Shown here: positions 1 through 7,207 of the stretch, one piece after another | How the letters are laid out: each line of letters starts with the position of its first letter | How positions within the stretch are numbered: position 1 is the first letter of the stretch | Assembly (NCBI GenBank): GCA_947457715.1 | Contig: CANGXK010000101.1 | Coordinates: 1 to 8,441 of the forward strand | Length of the DNA stretch: 8,441 nucleotides | Direction of reading: 5' to 3' | Source of the DNA: Gemmatimonadota bacterium | GTDB taxonomy: Bacteria > Gemmatimonadota > Gemmatimonadetes > Gemmatimonadales > Gemmatimonadaceae | The notes under the pieces: model-generated | Told to the model about the DNA's origin: nothing | Database searches by the model: none | Seen by the model: the letters and a program-made list of their open reading frames with translations, nothing else | Program-made: the position numbers and the translations under genes

Positions 1-2851
1 CGGCGATCGTTCCGATGCGCGCGACCTTGAACGTTTCGCGCACCTCGGCTTCGCCGTACACCACTTCGCGCGACTCCGGCCGCAGCATGCCTTCGAGGGC
101 GGCCTTCACGTCGGCCACGGCCTCGTAAATGATGCGATAGAGCTTGATATCCACGCCTTCGCGCTCGGCTGCGGCGCGGGCGTTGTTGTCCGGGCGGACG
201 TGGAAGCCGATGATGATGGCTCCCGACGCCTTCGCGAGCAGGATGTCCGTCTCTGCGATCGCACCGACACCGCGGTGCAGGATTTCCACCTGCACTTCGG
301 GGTTGGAGAGCTGACCGAGGGCATCGGCCAGTGCTTCGGCCGGGCCGCCCTGGTCGGCCTTGATGACCAATCGCAGCGAACGCTTCTGGCCGGCGCTGGT
401 CTGCGACATGAAGTCTTCGAGCGACACCAACCCACGGGTGCTGCGACGGCTCTTCGCTTCACGATCGAGACGTTCCCGACGCTGCGCGATATCGCGCGCT
501 TCGGAGGCGTCTTCGACCACGAGCAACTGATCGCCGGCCATCGGCACACCGCTGAGTCCCAGAATCTGCACCGGGATGGCGGGGCCAGCCGACTTCACGG
601 GCTTGCCACGCTCGTCGAGCATGGCGCGCACGCGGCCGGAGTAGATGCCGCAGATGTAGTCGTCACCGACCTTCAGCGTGCCATTCTGCACGAGGACGGT
701 CGCGACCGGTCCCTTACCTTGGTCGAGCTGGGCTTCGACCACCGACCCGACCGCACGACGCGACGGATTGGCCTTGAGTTCGAGAATGTCCGCCTGCAGC
801 AGGATCTGATCGAGGAGTTCGTCGACACCAGTTCCCTTCTTCGCCGAGATCTCGGAATGCAGCACCGTTCCGCCGAAATCTTCGAGCACGACGTCGTGCT
901 GCAGCAGGTCCTGCTTCACCTTGGCGATCTGCGCGGTGGGCAGATCGACCTTGTTGATGGCAATGATGATCGGCACGCCGGCGCTCTTCGCATGCGAGAT
1001 CGCTTCGACGGTCTGCGGCATGACTTGGTCGTCGGCCGCAATGACGATGACCACGATGTCGGTGACCTGCGCACCGCGGGCACGCATAGCGGTAAACGCT
1101 TCGTGACCCGGGGTGTCGAGGAACGTGATGGTGCGCTTGTTGGCGACCTCCACGTGATACGCACCGATGTGCTGCGTGATGCCGCCGGCCTCGCCAGCGA
1201 CCACGTTGGCCTTCCGGATATAGTCGAGCAGCGACGTCTTACCATGGTCGACGTGACCCATGATCGTGACGACGGGCGGGCGCGAACGGAGGTCTTCCGG
1301 CGCATCCACTACCTGCTCTTCCTGCAGATCCGCCGCGTAATCGCTTTCCTTCACCGCCTGGAAGCCGAACTCACCGGCGATCAGTTCGATCTGGTCGAAG
1401 TCGAGGCGCTGGTTGATCGTGACCATCAGGCCGAGCGTCTTGAACGCGAAGCCGACGATCTGTGTGGCGGAGACGCCGAGGATCTTCGCGAGTTCGGATA
1501 CAGTGATGAACTCGTTGACGCGGACGGTTTTGCGTTCCTTCTCCACCGCGGCGACGCGCTGCTCCTCCATCTCGGCCCGCATGTCGGCGCCGAAACGACG
1601 GCCGCCGCGGCCACGCGTCGGTGCACCGCGCATGGCGGTCATCGTCTTCGTGATGTTGGCCGACACAGCTTCCTGATCGACGGCCCCACGCTTGCCCTTC
1701 TTGCCACGGCGCTGCTGGCTCTGGGCACTGGCCGCCATTCCCGTTCCCTGCCCACCCTGACCAGGCTGGCCACTTTGGCCACCACCGGTCACTCCACCCT
1801 GACCGCCCTGCGGGCCGCCCGGGCGCCGATCATCACGGCGCTGTCCCTGCCCCAGACCGCCACCGGGGGCGGCTGAAGCGATGGGACGCGCGCCACCGAA
1901 GTTCGGCGAACCGCCCATGCGGCCGGGGCGCGGGGCGCCAGGCACGACGGGCCGCGGACGCGGCCGATCGGCGGGCAGCGGCACGACGGGTGCGGCGCTG
2001 CTCGGCGCCGCAGGTGGAACGGATGCCACCACTGCGGGCGTCGCGGGTGCTGACGGCGGGACCGATGGCCTGGTGGCCATCGGACGGTCGACACCGAGCA
2101 CCGGATTCGGTGCGCTGGGGGCGGGGACGGTCGTCTTGCGGTCGACAAACACCGGCTTTGGCTTCGGCGCCGCAGGCGGAGCGACGACGGCCCGCACCGC
2201 ACGTGCGGCGGCGGCGGCCGCGGCTTCAGCGGCGGCGGCTTCAGCGGCGGCGGCGGCGAGTTGAGCGGCGCGTTCGACGGAGACAGGCTCGATGTCCGCG
2301 CGCACTTCGGGCGCTGGGGCAACGGGCCCTGGGGCAACGGACGCCGGGGCAACGGGCGCCGGGGCAACAGGCACCGGGACAACGGGGGCTGATTCGACCC
2401 GTTCAGAGACGAGGGGCATTTCAGCCGGTGCAGGGGCCGGTGCAACGGCCGTCACGAACGCCGGAGCCGCCTCAGGTGCCAGCGCGTGCTCCTGGGAGAC
2501 GTCGGTGTGGATCGCGGCGGCGGCCTCGGCGGCGTGGACGTCGATCTCGGCGGCGCGACGACGACGCACGGTCGTCGCAGCCACCTCCACCTCCGGGGCC
2601 GGCGCGACGGCTTCGGTGGCGGCCGCCCCCGTGCGTCGACGGCGCGGCGCCGCGGCCGGAGCAGGCTGCGCCTTTTCCGCGCGCACACGCTTCTCTCGCT
2701 CCCAGCGGGCGCGAATACGGGAAACCTGATCGTCGGTCAGCAGCGACAAATGGCTGCGAACTGGAACGTCCATCTGGCGCAGCAGTCCGATCACCTCGTC
2801 AGCCGAGATACCGAACTCACCCGCCATGTCATGCACACGAAGCTTGCTCAA
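1..2851 (-). CDS. infB: Translation initiation factor IF-2 (3' end beyond window)
   Basis: IF2 is the GTPase that brings fMet-tRNA to the 30S subunit and promotes 50S joining. 950 codons are visible. The chain breaks off at the start of the last tRNA-binding domain (RIGTIA), so roughly 80-90 residues are probably missing. Residues 1-50 form an IF2_N domain ([16 protein letters not shown]). About 55-325 is Ala/Pro/Val-rich, about 326-371 is Gly/Gln-rich and about 372-440 is basic. A second IF2_N-like domain lies at about 441-495 ([20 protein letters not shown]). The G domain has G1 GHVDHGKT (532-539), [13 protein letters not shown]3 DTPGHE (579-584), G4 NKVD (633-636) and G5 SAK (669-671), all intact. 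The TTG start is chosen because it keeps the N-terminal domain and has a perfect AGGAGG 5 nt upstream. The projected total of about 1,030-1,040 aa exceeds E. coli IF2 (890 aa), all of the excess being N-terminal. Last gene of the rimP-nusA-ylxQ-infB operon within view. Confidence 0.97.
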   Translation of the reverse strand, partial: MSKLRVHDMAGEFGISADEVIGLLRQMDVPVRSHLSLLTDDQVSRIRARWEREKRVRAEKAQPAPAAAPRRRRTGAAATEAVAPAPEVEVAATTVRRRRAAEIDVHAAEAAAAIHTDVSQEHALAPEAAPAFVTAVAPAPAPAEMPLVSERVESAPVVPVPVAPAPVAPASVAPGPVAPAPEVRADIEPVSVERAAQLAAAAAEAAAAEAAAAAAARAVRAVVAPPAAPKPKPVFVDRKTTVPAPSAPNPVLGVDRPMATRPSVPPSAPATPAVVASVPPAAPSSAAPVVPLPADRPRPRPVVPGAPRPGRMGGSPNFGGARPIASAAPGGGLGQGQRRDDRRPGGPQGGQGGVTGGGQSGQPGQGGQGTGMAASAQSQQRRGKKGKRGAVDQEAVSANITKTMTAMRGAPTRGRGGRRFGADMRAEMEEQRVAAVEKERKTVRVNEFITVSELAKILGVSATQIVGFAFKTLGLMVTINQRLDFDQIELIAGEFGFQAVKESDYAADLQEEQVVDAPEDLRSRPPVVTIMGHVDHGKTSLLDYIRKANVVAGEAGGITQHIGAYHVEVANKRTITFLDTPGHEAFTAMRARGAQVTDIVVIVIAADDQVMPQTVEAISHAKSAGVPIIIAINKVDLPTAQIAKVKQDLLQHDVVLEDFGGTVLHSEISAKKGTGVDELLDQILLQADILELKANPSRRAVGSVVEAQLDQGKGPVATVLVQNGTLKVGDDYICGIYSGRVRAMLDERGKPVKSAGPAIPVQILGLSGVPMAGDQLLVVEDASEARDIAQRRERLDREAKSRRSTRGLVSLEDFMSQTSAGQKRSLRLVIKADQGGPAEALADALGQLSNPEVQVEILHRGVGAIAETDILLAKASGAIIIGFHVRPDNNARAAAEREGVDIKLYRIIYEAVADVKAALEGMLRPESREVVYGEAEVRETFKVARIGTIA
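2224..2253. repeat. Two tandem 15-bp units in the infB polyalanine tract
   Basis: The unit CTTCAGCGGCGGCGG (plus strand) occurs twice back to back, at 2224-2238 and 2239-2253, and is extended by further GCG triplets to about 2205 and 2257. On the coding strand it encodes Ala runs separated by Glu (residues about 195-215 of IF2). The period is a multiple of three, so gain or loss of units stays in frame. It looks like replication-slippage expansion of a disordered linker. Confidence 0.75.
2316..2390. repeat. Five 15-bp tandem repeats in infB (VAPAP-type units)
   Basis: GGGGCAAC recurs with an exact 15-bp period at 2316, 2331, 2346 and 2361, with a one-base variant (GGGACAAC) at 2376. On the coding strand the units give [15 protein letters not shown] and similar pentapeptides in the disordered N-terminal part of IF2. 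The multiple-of-three period conserves the frame, and the near identity of units suggests recent slippage expansion. Copy number probably varies between related strains. Confidence 0.85.
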
Positions 2852-2856
2852 CCCGT

Positions 2857-2862
2857 CCTCCT
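2857..2862 (-). promoter_or_regulatory. Shine-Dalgarno of infB, overlapping the ylxQ stop codon
   Basis: Reads AGGAGG on the minus strand, 5 nt before the TTG start at 2851. The upstream ylxQ stop TAG (2863-2861) shares its A and G with this motif, so ribosomes ending ylxQ sit on the infB initiation site. This decides the TTG start over the internal ATG eight codons later, and suggests translational coupling. Confidence 0.8.
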
Positions 2863-3241
2863 AACGCGAAACGCGCGTCGCGTCGCCTGCCGAGGTTGCC
2901 CCGGCCACGGCGCTACGGATACCGCGCGCCAGCGCTTGATCTACAATCCCGATCGCCGCTGTCGTATCCCGCCCGACAGCACCGCCCAGCTCGGCCGCAC
3001 TCGGCCACTCCAACGTTTCGATGCGCCGGGCCCGAAGGACCGGCACGACCTTCTCCAGCGAATGGCGCGAGACATCGCTCGCGACCACCGCCAGCACCAC
3101 TTTTCCTTTCCCTGCTTCAATGGCGACGCGTTCGGCGCCCACCACAATGAGCCGACCGCGGGCGCCAAGCCCGATCAATCCGAGCACCTTGCGGCGCACC
3201 GTGTCGTCGAGCGTCAGCGCTTGGCGGGGATCATCGATCAC
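2861..3241 (-). CDS. ylxQ: YlxQ-like L7Ae/L30e-family RNA-binding protein
   Basis: 126 aa, the usual place and size for the small L7Ae/L30e/S12e/Gadd45-fold protein coded between nusA and infB in many bacteria. It probably binds kink-turn or ribosomal RNA, but its cellular role is poorly defined. The family pattern is visible: VLGLIGLGARGRLIVVG (19-35) replaces the usual LLGLARRAGKLVSG block, then KGKVVLAVVASDVSRHS (45-61), a central EKVVPVLRARRIETLEW, and a C-terminal AELGGAVGRDTTAAIGIVD (83-101). The start is GTG at 3241, four bases inside the end of nusA (GTGA overlap), implying translational coupling. The stop lies in the infB ribosome binding site. I see no YlxR (DUF448) gene, which often accompanies it. 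Family assignment is by pattern from memory. Confidence 0.82.
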   Translation of the reverse strand: MIDDPRQALTLDDTVRRKVLGLIGLGARGRLIVVGAERVAIEAGKGKVVLAVVASDVSRHSLEKVVPVLRARRIETLEWPSAAELGGAVGRDTTAAIGIVDQALARGIRSAVAGATSAGDATRVSR

Positions 3242-4554
3242 TCGCCAGGGTTCCCAGCTTCGCCTTCATCTTCCGTGGTGAGCTCATCGATGATGGCCAT
3301 GATCCGATCAGCCTCTTCGGGAGCGATGCCCGGCAAACGCAAGAGATCGTCTCGATCGAGATCGAGGATATCGTTCAGGGTACGAAGACCAGCCTCCGCC
3401 AGAACAGCGACGGTGCCGATTTCGAGTCCTTCGATCTCATTCAACGGCACATCTGTTTCTTCCTCGTCCGGCAGCGGCGCGAAGAGCGGCGCCTCTCCCC
3501 CCTTCTCCATCCACTCGCGGCTCGAATACAGGTCGATTTTCCATCCGGTCAACTCGGACGCGAGCCGCACGTTCTGCCCGTTACGGCCGATGGCCAGCGA
3601 CAGCTGGTCTTCGTCCACCACGGCCTGAATGGTGCGGGACATCGCATCACTGAACACGCGGGCGACGCGGGCCGGGGCGAGCGCCAACTTGGCAAAACGC
3701 TCCGGATCGGGCGACCACGGTACGATATCGATGCGTTCGCCACCGAGTTCGTTCACCACCGCCTGCACGCGCGATCCCTTCAGGCCAACGCAGGCGCCGA
3801 CCGGATCGACGGCATCATCACGGGACGTGACGGCAATCTTGGTGCGGCTGCCCACTTCACGAGCGGCCGCCTTGATCTCAACGATACCCTGCTGAATCTC
3901 CGGCACTTCGAGCTTGAATAGCGCCTGGACGAACAAGGCATCGGAGCGACTGAGAACCAGACGCGGCCCCTTCGGCGTGTCTTCGACGCGCTTGAGGACG
4001 GCCCGGACCGGCTCTCCCTGATGGTAATGCTCGCGATGATTCTGCTCGCGATACGGAATGATCGCTTCCGCCTCACGGAACTTATTGAGCATGATCACCA
4101 GTTTGCCACGCTCGATTTGCTGCACTTCCCCGGAGAGGAGGTCACCGACCCGACCGGAGAACTCATCGCGAATGCGAGTACGCTCGCCTTCGCGCACCCG
4201 CTGCACGATCCGCTGCTTTGCCGCTTGCACGGCGGTGCGGCCGAATTCATTGAAGTCGACCTCGGTTTCCATGACGTCGCCGATCTGGAATTCGGGGTCC
4301 ATGAACCGCGCTTCCTCGAGCGGGACTTCACGGGCAGCATCGGTCACCTCTTCCACCACCGTCTTGAGCAGCACGATGCGGATAGCGCCCTTCTCCTCGT
4401 TGATTTCGACTTCTGCCTGCACGTTGGCCCCGTGCTTCTTTGCCAGGGCGGCATGAATGCCGTCCTGGAGAAGCCCGTGCAGCTCCTCGCGCGTGATCTG
4501 CTTCAGATTCGACAGTTCACGGAATGCTGCGAGAATCTCCGCTGATCCGGCCAT
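3238..4554 (-). CDS. nusA: Transcription termination/antitermination factor NusA
   Basis: NusA binds RNA polymerase and nascent RNA to modulate pausing, intrinsic termination and antitermination. The 438 aa contain an N-terminal RNAP-binding domain (1 to about 128), an S1 domain (about 134-203, SGRVGDLLSGEV to GPRLVLSRS), KH1 (about 204-281, with GLKGSRVQAVVNELGGERI at 257-275) and KH2 (about 282-348, with GRNGQNVRLASELTGWKI at 323-340). An acidic linker follows (about 359-370), then one helix-hairpin-helix/AR-like domain (about 373-427, LRLPGIAPEEADRIM). It is thus intermediate between the B. subtilis form (about 371 aa, no AR) and the E. coli form (495 aa, two AR repeats). ATG at 4554 follows GGGGAGA by a few bases and sits 9 nt after the rimP stop. 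The end overlaps ylxQ by 4 nt. Confidence 0.97.
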   Translation of the reverse strand: MAGSAEILAAFRELSNLKQITREELHGLLQDGIHAALAKKHGANVQAEVEINEEKGAIRIVLLKTVVEEVTDAAREVPLEEARFMDPEFQIGDVMETEVDFNEFGRTAVQAAKQRIVQRVREGERTRIRDEFSGRVGDLLSGEVQQIERGKLVIMLNKFREAEAIIPYREQNHREHYHQGEPVRAVLKRVEDTPKGPRLVLSRSDALFVQALFKLEVPEIQQGIVEIKAAAREVGSRTKIAVTSRDDAVDPVGACVGLKGSRVQAVVNELGGERIDIVPWSPDPERFAKLALAPARVARVFSDAMSRTIQAVVDEDQLSLAIGRNGQNVRLASELTGWKIDLYSSREWMEKGGEAPLFAPLPDEEETDVPLNEIEGLEIGTVAVLAEAGLRTLNDILDLDRDDLLRLPGIAPEEADRIMAIIDELTTEDEGEAGNPGE

Positions 4555-4563
4555 CCGTCTCCC

Positions 4564-5031
4564 CTATCGTTTCCAGTGAAACGCCAATCGCGCTTGGGTG
4601 ACCTCGGCGAGCGGGAGTTGGAACTCCCGTCCTTTCGGATCACGCACCAGCGCGACTTCAGCGCCTTCCTCGCCATCCAGCGCAAGGATCTCGACTTCCT
4701 GTTTACCACCCGCCAGCGCGCCGCTCGTCACCGTTGCCCGACGCCCCACAAAGCGGCGCCAGTCGGCAGCGGTTTTCAACGGCCGGTCTGCGCCCGGCGA
4801 AGAAACTTCCAATACGTACTGCTCTCCGACTAATGCCTGCGCCTCCAAGCGCGCTTCAACCGCGCGGGATGCACGGGCACAGTCTTCGATCGTCACCTTC
4901 GTGCCATCGCGCCGGTCGATACGGATTTCGAGCACCGGGCGGGAGCGTGAGCCCCCGCGACGTAGCTCTACCAAATCGAAGCCGAGCGTGTCAAGCTCTT
5001 GTGCGACAATGGGTTCGACTGTCTCGCCCAC
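4564..5031 (-). CDS. rimP: Ribosome maturation factor RimP
   Basis: RimP assists maturation of the 30S subunit. With the chosen GTG start at 5031 it has 155 aa, the normal family length. N-terminal domain 1 to about 88 (VGETVEPIVAQELDTLGFDL, then LEIRIDRRDG) carries the family signature LEVSSPGADRPLK at 74-86. The C-terminal SH3-like domain follows (about 89-155, WRRFVGRRATV). The frame stays open upstream to a GTG at 5103, but that extension reads through a terminator hairpin and its T tract (giving a Phe-rich stretch) and is not credible. GTG at 5031 has GGAG 8 nt upstream, while the other close GTG (5037) is only 2 nt from it. First gene of the operon with nusA, ylxQ and infB, with nusA starting 9 nt after its stop. 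Confidence 0.95.
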   Translation of the reverse strand: MGETVEPIVAQELDTLGFDLVELRRGGSRSRPVLEIRIDRRDGTKVTIEDCARASRAVEARLEAQALVGEQYVLEVSSPGADRPLKTAADWRRFVGRRATVTSGALAGGKQEVEILALDGEEGAEVALVRDPKGREFQLPLAEVTQARLAFHWKR

Positions 5032-5039
5032 CTGCACAT

Positions 5040-5043
5040 CTCC
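5040..5043 (-). promoter_or_regulatory. Ribosome binding site deciding the rimP start
   Basis: GGAG on the minus strand (5043-5040), 8 nt before GTG at 5031. It is the only purine-rich motif between the upstream terminator and the conserved rimP sequence, so it supports the 155-aa RimP over longer readings. Confidence 0.6.
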
Positions 5044-5078
5044 AGTAGAAAACCAGAAAAAACCAAACACCGAAGAAC

Positions 5079-5107
5079 AAAAAAGTGCGGGGACCATCCC
5101 CACACTT
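5079..5107 (-). terminator. Intrinsic terminator upstream of rimP
   Basis: On the minus strand AAGTGTGGGGA (5107-5097) pairs with TCCCCGCACTT (5093-5083) around a 3-nt loop: an 11-bp stem including one G·U, followed at once by a run of six T (5084-5079) and further T-rich DNA. The G·U pair forms only in minus-strand RNA and there is no T tract on the other side, so it acts leftward only. It lies 77 nt after the pgeF stop, so it can end the murA-pgeF transcript. It also lies between the candidate promoter at 5159-5187 and rimP, so it could be an attenuator for the rimP-nusA-infB operon. Confidence 0.88.
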
Positions 5108-5111
5108 CACC

Positions 5112-5130
5112 CACCCGCGCTGAGCGGGCG
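5112..5130 (-). other. GC hairpin just before the terminator
   Basis: On the minus strand CGCCCGC (5130-5124) pairs with GCGGGTG (5118-5112) around a TCAGC loop: 7 bp with one G·U. It stands 4 nt before the terminator stem. A competing fold exists in which ACTT-T-CGCCC (5135-5126, one bulged T) pairs with GGGTGAAGT (5112-5104). That fold takes the base of the terminator stem, so the two are partly exclusive. This is paper folding only, with no energy calculation. Confidence 0.45.
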
Positions 5131-5158
5131 AAAGTCACGAAGGAGTACTTAGACCCGT

Positions 5159-5187
5159 AAGCTACGCCCCACCACCTGCAAGGTCAA
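5159..5187 (-). promoter_or_regulatory. Candidate sigma-70-type promoter for rimP-nusA-ylxQ-infB
   Basis: On the minus strand TTGACC (5187-5182, five of six matches to the -35 consensus) is followed after exactly 17 nt by TAGCTT (5164-5159), which keeps the key T1, A2 and T6 of the -10 box but matches only three of six. Predicted transcription start is near 5152, giving a leader of about 120 nt to rimP. The -35 box overlaps the pgeF stop codon. No other pair of boxes nearby is better, but high-GC genomes give chance hits, so this is only a candidate. Confidence 0.45.
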
Positions 5188-5897
5188 GATGACTGGAGCG
5201 CAATGACGCCCAGTTGCCGCCCCGTATCGCCGCCCCGATGGCTAAAAAAGCGGTCTGGATGGCAGCGCGTGCACGCCTCACTGCTCGTCACCCTCGTCAC
5301 GCCGCGCCGCGCCGCCTGATCGTGCAGGACCTGCCGCACGTCGAGTTGCCCCGTCGAGTTGACCGGGAGGCCGTACACCGCGCTCAAGACCTCAGGTCCC
5401 ACCTCGTAGCATGGCCCACAGATCGAGGGCCCCAGATGGACATGACACTCGTCGGCGGGGAACCCCAAGGTTTCCAGGAGATCGAGCCCGACATCGAGGA
5501 TGCGCGCGGCGGTCCCTCGCCAGCCGGCGTGCAGGGCGGCAATGCCGCCGGCCGGGTGCGCGACGAATACCGGCGTACAATCGGCGATGGTGACGGCTAA
5601 AGCCGTGCCGGGCGTGGCACTGACGTGGCCGTCGACGCCACGAAGACGGAGCCATCCATGCCAGCCGTCGCCATGCCGCGCCACGGCGGCTCCGTGGACC
5701 TGATGGGCCGTGGCGAGACGCTGAACACCGAGGGAGGCGAGCCGGTCCTGCAAGCCGGCCCACCGTTCCATCACCTCGACCACCGGCTCGGTCGATCCCA
5801 GACCGTAGGACCCGTCGGCTCGGCTCGTCGTCCACGCCAACACCCCGTCCGGCAGGCCCTCAACCGCCTCGGCGAACCCCAGGCTCCTCGTGCTCAT
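5184..5897 (-). CDS. pgeF: PgeF/YfiH-family laccase-domain protein (peptidoglycan editing factor)
   Basis: 237 aa, a full-length YfiH/YlmD/LACC1-fold protein. E. coli PgeF is reported to prevent L-Ser replacing L-Ala in peptidoglycan precursors; family members also show purine nucleoside phosphorylase/deaminase activity in vitro. Metal-site residues are all present: His68 in HQVHG (65-69), Cys107 in TIADC (103-107) and His123 in ALHAGWRGT (121-129). Further family blocks are LGPSICGPCYEVGPEV (155-170) and CTRCHPDRFFSHRGGDTGRQ (209-228). No signal peptide, so cytoplasmic. ATG at 5897 lies 14 nt after the murA stop; GAGG near 5911 is a weak, distant Shine-Dalgarno (about 12 nt), so coupling to murA translation is likely. 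The neighbouring murA fits the peptidoglycan role. Product names such as polyphenol oxidase refer to the same family. Confidence 0.92.
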   Translation of the reverse strand: MSTRSLGFAEAVEGLPDGVLAWTTSRADGSYGLGSTEPVVEVMERWAGLQDRLASLGVQRLATAHQVHGAAVARHGDGWHGWLRLRGVDGHVSATPGTALAVTIADCTPVFVAHPAGGIAALHAGWRGTAARILDVGLDLLETLGFPADECHVHLGPSICGPCYEVGPEVLSAVYGLPVNSTGQLDVRQVLHDQAARRGVTRVTSSEACTRCHPDRFFSHRGGDTGRQLGVIALQSS

Positions 5898-5911
5898 CGC
5901 GTGATCGCGCC

Positions 5912-7207
5912 TCAGCGTGCGCTCAGTTCCACACGACGGATCCTGGCTCCGAGGGCCCCGAGTCGCTCCTCGATCCGTTCATAGCCGCGCTCAATCTGCT
6001 GGGCGTTGTTGATCACGCTCGTGCCATCGGCGCACAGCGCCGCCAGAAGCATGGCCATACCGGCACGGATGTCCGGCGACTCCACCGTGCTGCCGCGGAG
6101 CCTCGTGGGACCGGAAACGATGGCGCGGTGCGGATCACAGAGCACGATGCGTGCGCCCATGCTCACCAGCTTGTCGGTAAAGTAGAGGCGCGACTCGAAC
6201 ATTTTTTCATGCATGAGAATCATGCCGTCGCACTGCGTGGCGGTGACGATCGCGATCGACATGACGTCAGCGGGGAATGCTGGCCAGGGCTGATCTTCGA
6301 GCTTTGGAACATGCCCGCCGAGATCGCTCTGGATCACCCGAGACTGCTCTGCGGGGACGATCAGGTCAGGCCCTTCGATCACGCACGAGATGCCGAGGCG
6401 CTCGAACCCCATGAGCGTGCTGCGCAGATGTTCGACACCGGCGCGCTCGATGCGGAGGGTCGACCGGGTGACGGCCGCGAGCCCGATGAACGACCCGACT
6501 TCGATGTGGTCCGGGCCGATCTCGTGCGTTGCGCTCCCGAGGGGCAGGCCGCCGTCAATCGTGTACACGTTCGAACCGATGCCGTCGATACGCGCACCAA
6601 GTGCGACGAGGAAGCGCGCCAGATCCTGCACATGCGGTTCACTGGCCGCATTGCGGAGCACGGTCCGCCCCGTCGCTGCGACGGCCGCCATGAGGGCGTT
6701 CTCGGTGGCCGTGACGCTCGGCTCATCGAGAAACACATCGGCCCCGGTCAGCCCCTTCGTGGTAAAGCGAAACCGCTCCCCGAGCTCATACTCGGCGCCA
6801 AGCGCCTGCAGCACATGGAAGTGGGTATCGAGCCGACGGCGCCCGATGACGTCACCGCCAGGCGGCGAGAGCGTGACGGTGCCGCAGCGGGCGAGCAACG
6901 GCGCGGCCAGCAGGATCGACGCCCGAATGCGCGCGCACATCTGCGGATCCAGATCCGTCGCCTGGACCGACCGGGCATGCACGTGAAGCGAGTTCGGGCC
7001 GTTCCACTCGCACGTCGCCCCCGTCGTGCGCACGAGCTCCACGAGCGTCTCGATGTCACGGATCCGCGGGACGTTATGGAGCTGCACCGGCTGGTCGGTC
7101 AGGAGCGTCGCGGCGACGATCGGCAGCGCGGCATTCTTATTGCCGGCTGGACGGATCGAGCCGCTGAGGCGCTGACCCCCTTCGACAATGAACTGGACGG
7201 CGGACAT
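5912..7207 (-). CDS. murA: UDP-GlcNAc 1-carboxyvinyltransferase MurA, Asp active-site form
   Basis: MurA transfers enolpyruvate from PEP to UDP-GlcNAc, the first committed step of peptidoglycan synthesis, in the cytoplasm. 431 aa from ATG at 7207 (E. coli 419). Conserved residues by E. coli counterpart: Lys22/Asn23 are K24/N25 in AGNKNAALP; Arg120 is R124; the general base Asp305 is D314 in PAFPAD; Arg397 is R381 in DIRAG. The C-terminal RGYERIEERLGALGARI is typical. The catalytic-loop Cys115 is replaced by Asp119 (GGDVIGRRRLDTHF, codon at 6853-6851), the form associated with fosfomycin insensitivity. This signature and MFESRLYFTDKL with CDPHRA resemble the Bacteroidota-type enzyme. The frame is open to a GTG at 7285, but that adds 26 non-conserved residues and its purine run abuts the GTG. 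The Shine-Dalgarno at 7207 is also weak. First gene of a pair with pgeF. Confidence 0.95.
   Translation of the reverse strand: MSAVQFIVEGGQRLSGSIRPAGNKNAALPIVAATLLTDQPVQLHNVPRIRDIETLVELVRTTGATCEWNGPNSLHVHARSVQATDLDPQMCARIRASILLAAPLLARCGTVTLSPPGGDVIGRRRLDTHFHVLQALGAEYELGERFRFTTKGLTGADVFLDEPSVTATENALMAAVAATGRTVLRNAASEPHVQDLARFLVALGARIDGIGSNVYTIDGGLPLGSATHEIGPDHIEVGSFIGLAAVTRSTLRIERAGVEHLRSTLMGFERLGISCVIEGPDLIVPAEQSRVIQSDLGGHVPKLEDQPWPAFPADVMSIAIVTATQCDGMILMHEKMFESRLYFTDKLVSMGARIVLCDPHRAIVSGPTRLRGSTVESPDIRAGMAMLLAALCADGTSVINNAQQIERGYERIEERLGALGARIRRVELSAR

Noticed and set aside
200..1876. 558-codon open frame on the plus strand opposite infB
   Set aside because: It is exactly antisense to conserved IF2 G-domain and IF2_N sequence, its translation is Arg/His/Asp-rich with no family pattern, and it has no ribosome binding site. 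Long antisense frames are expected in high-GC genes.
2316..2390. Short regular repeats resembling a CRISPR array
   Set aside because: The units are tandem 15-mers without unique spacers and lie in frame inside infB, encoding VAPAP-type peptides.
1990..3628. Long plus-strand frames (1990-3150 and 2486-3628) opposite infB, ylxQ and nusA
   Set aside because: Arg/Pro-rich translations produced by the reverse of Ala/Pro/Gly-rich codons. The minus-strand genes explain all the sequence and show clear domain motifs.
5032..5103. 24-residue N-terminal extension of RimP from GTG 5103
   Set aside because: It would translate the terminator stem and its T tract, lengthen RimP beyond the family size, and has no ribosome binding site. 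GTG 5031 with GGAG is better.
5108..5183. Possible tRNA gene (metY counterpart) in the 76-nt gap upstream of the terminator
   Set aside because: No T-loop GGTTC-A motif, no acceptor stem and no anticodon arm can be drawn. The sequence folds instead as small local hairpins.
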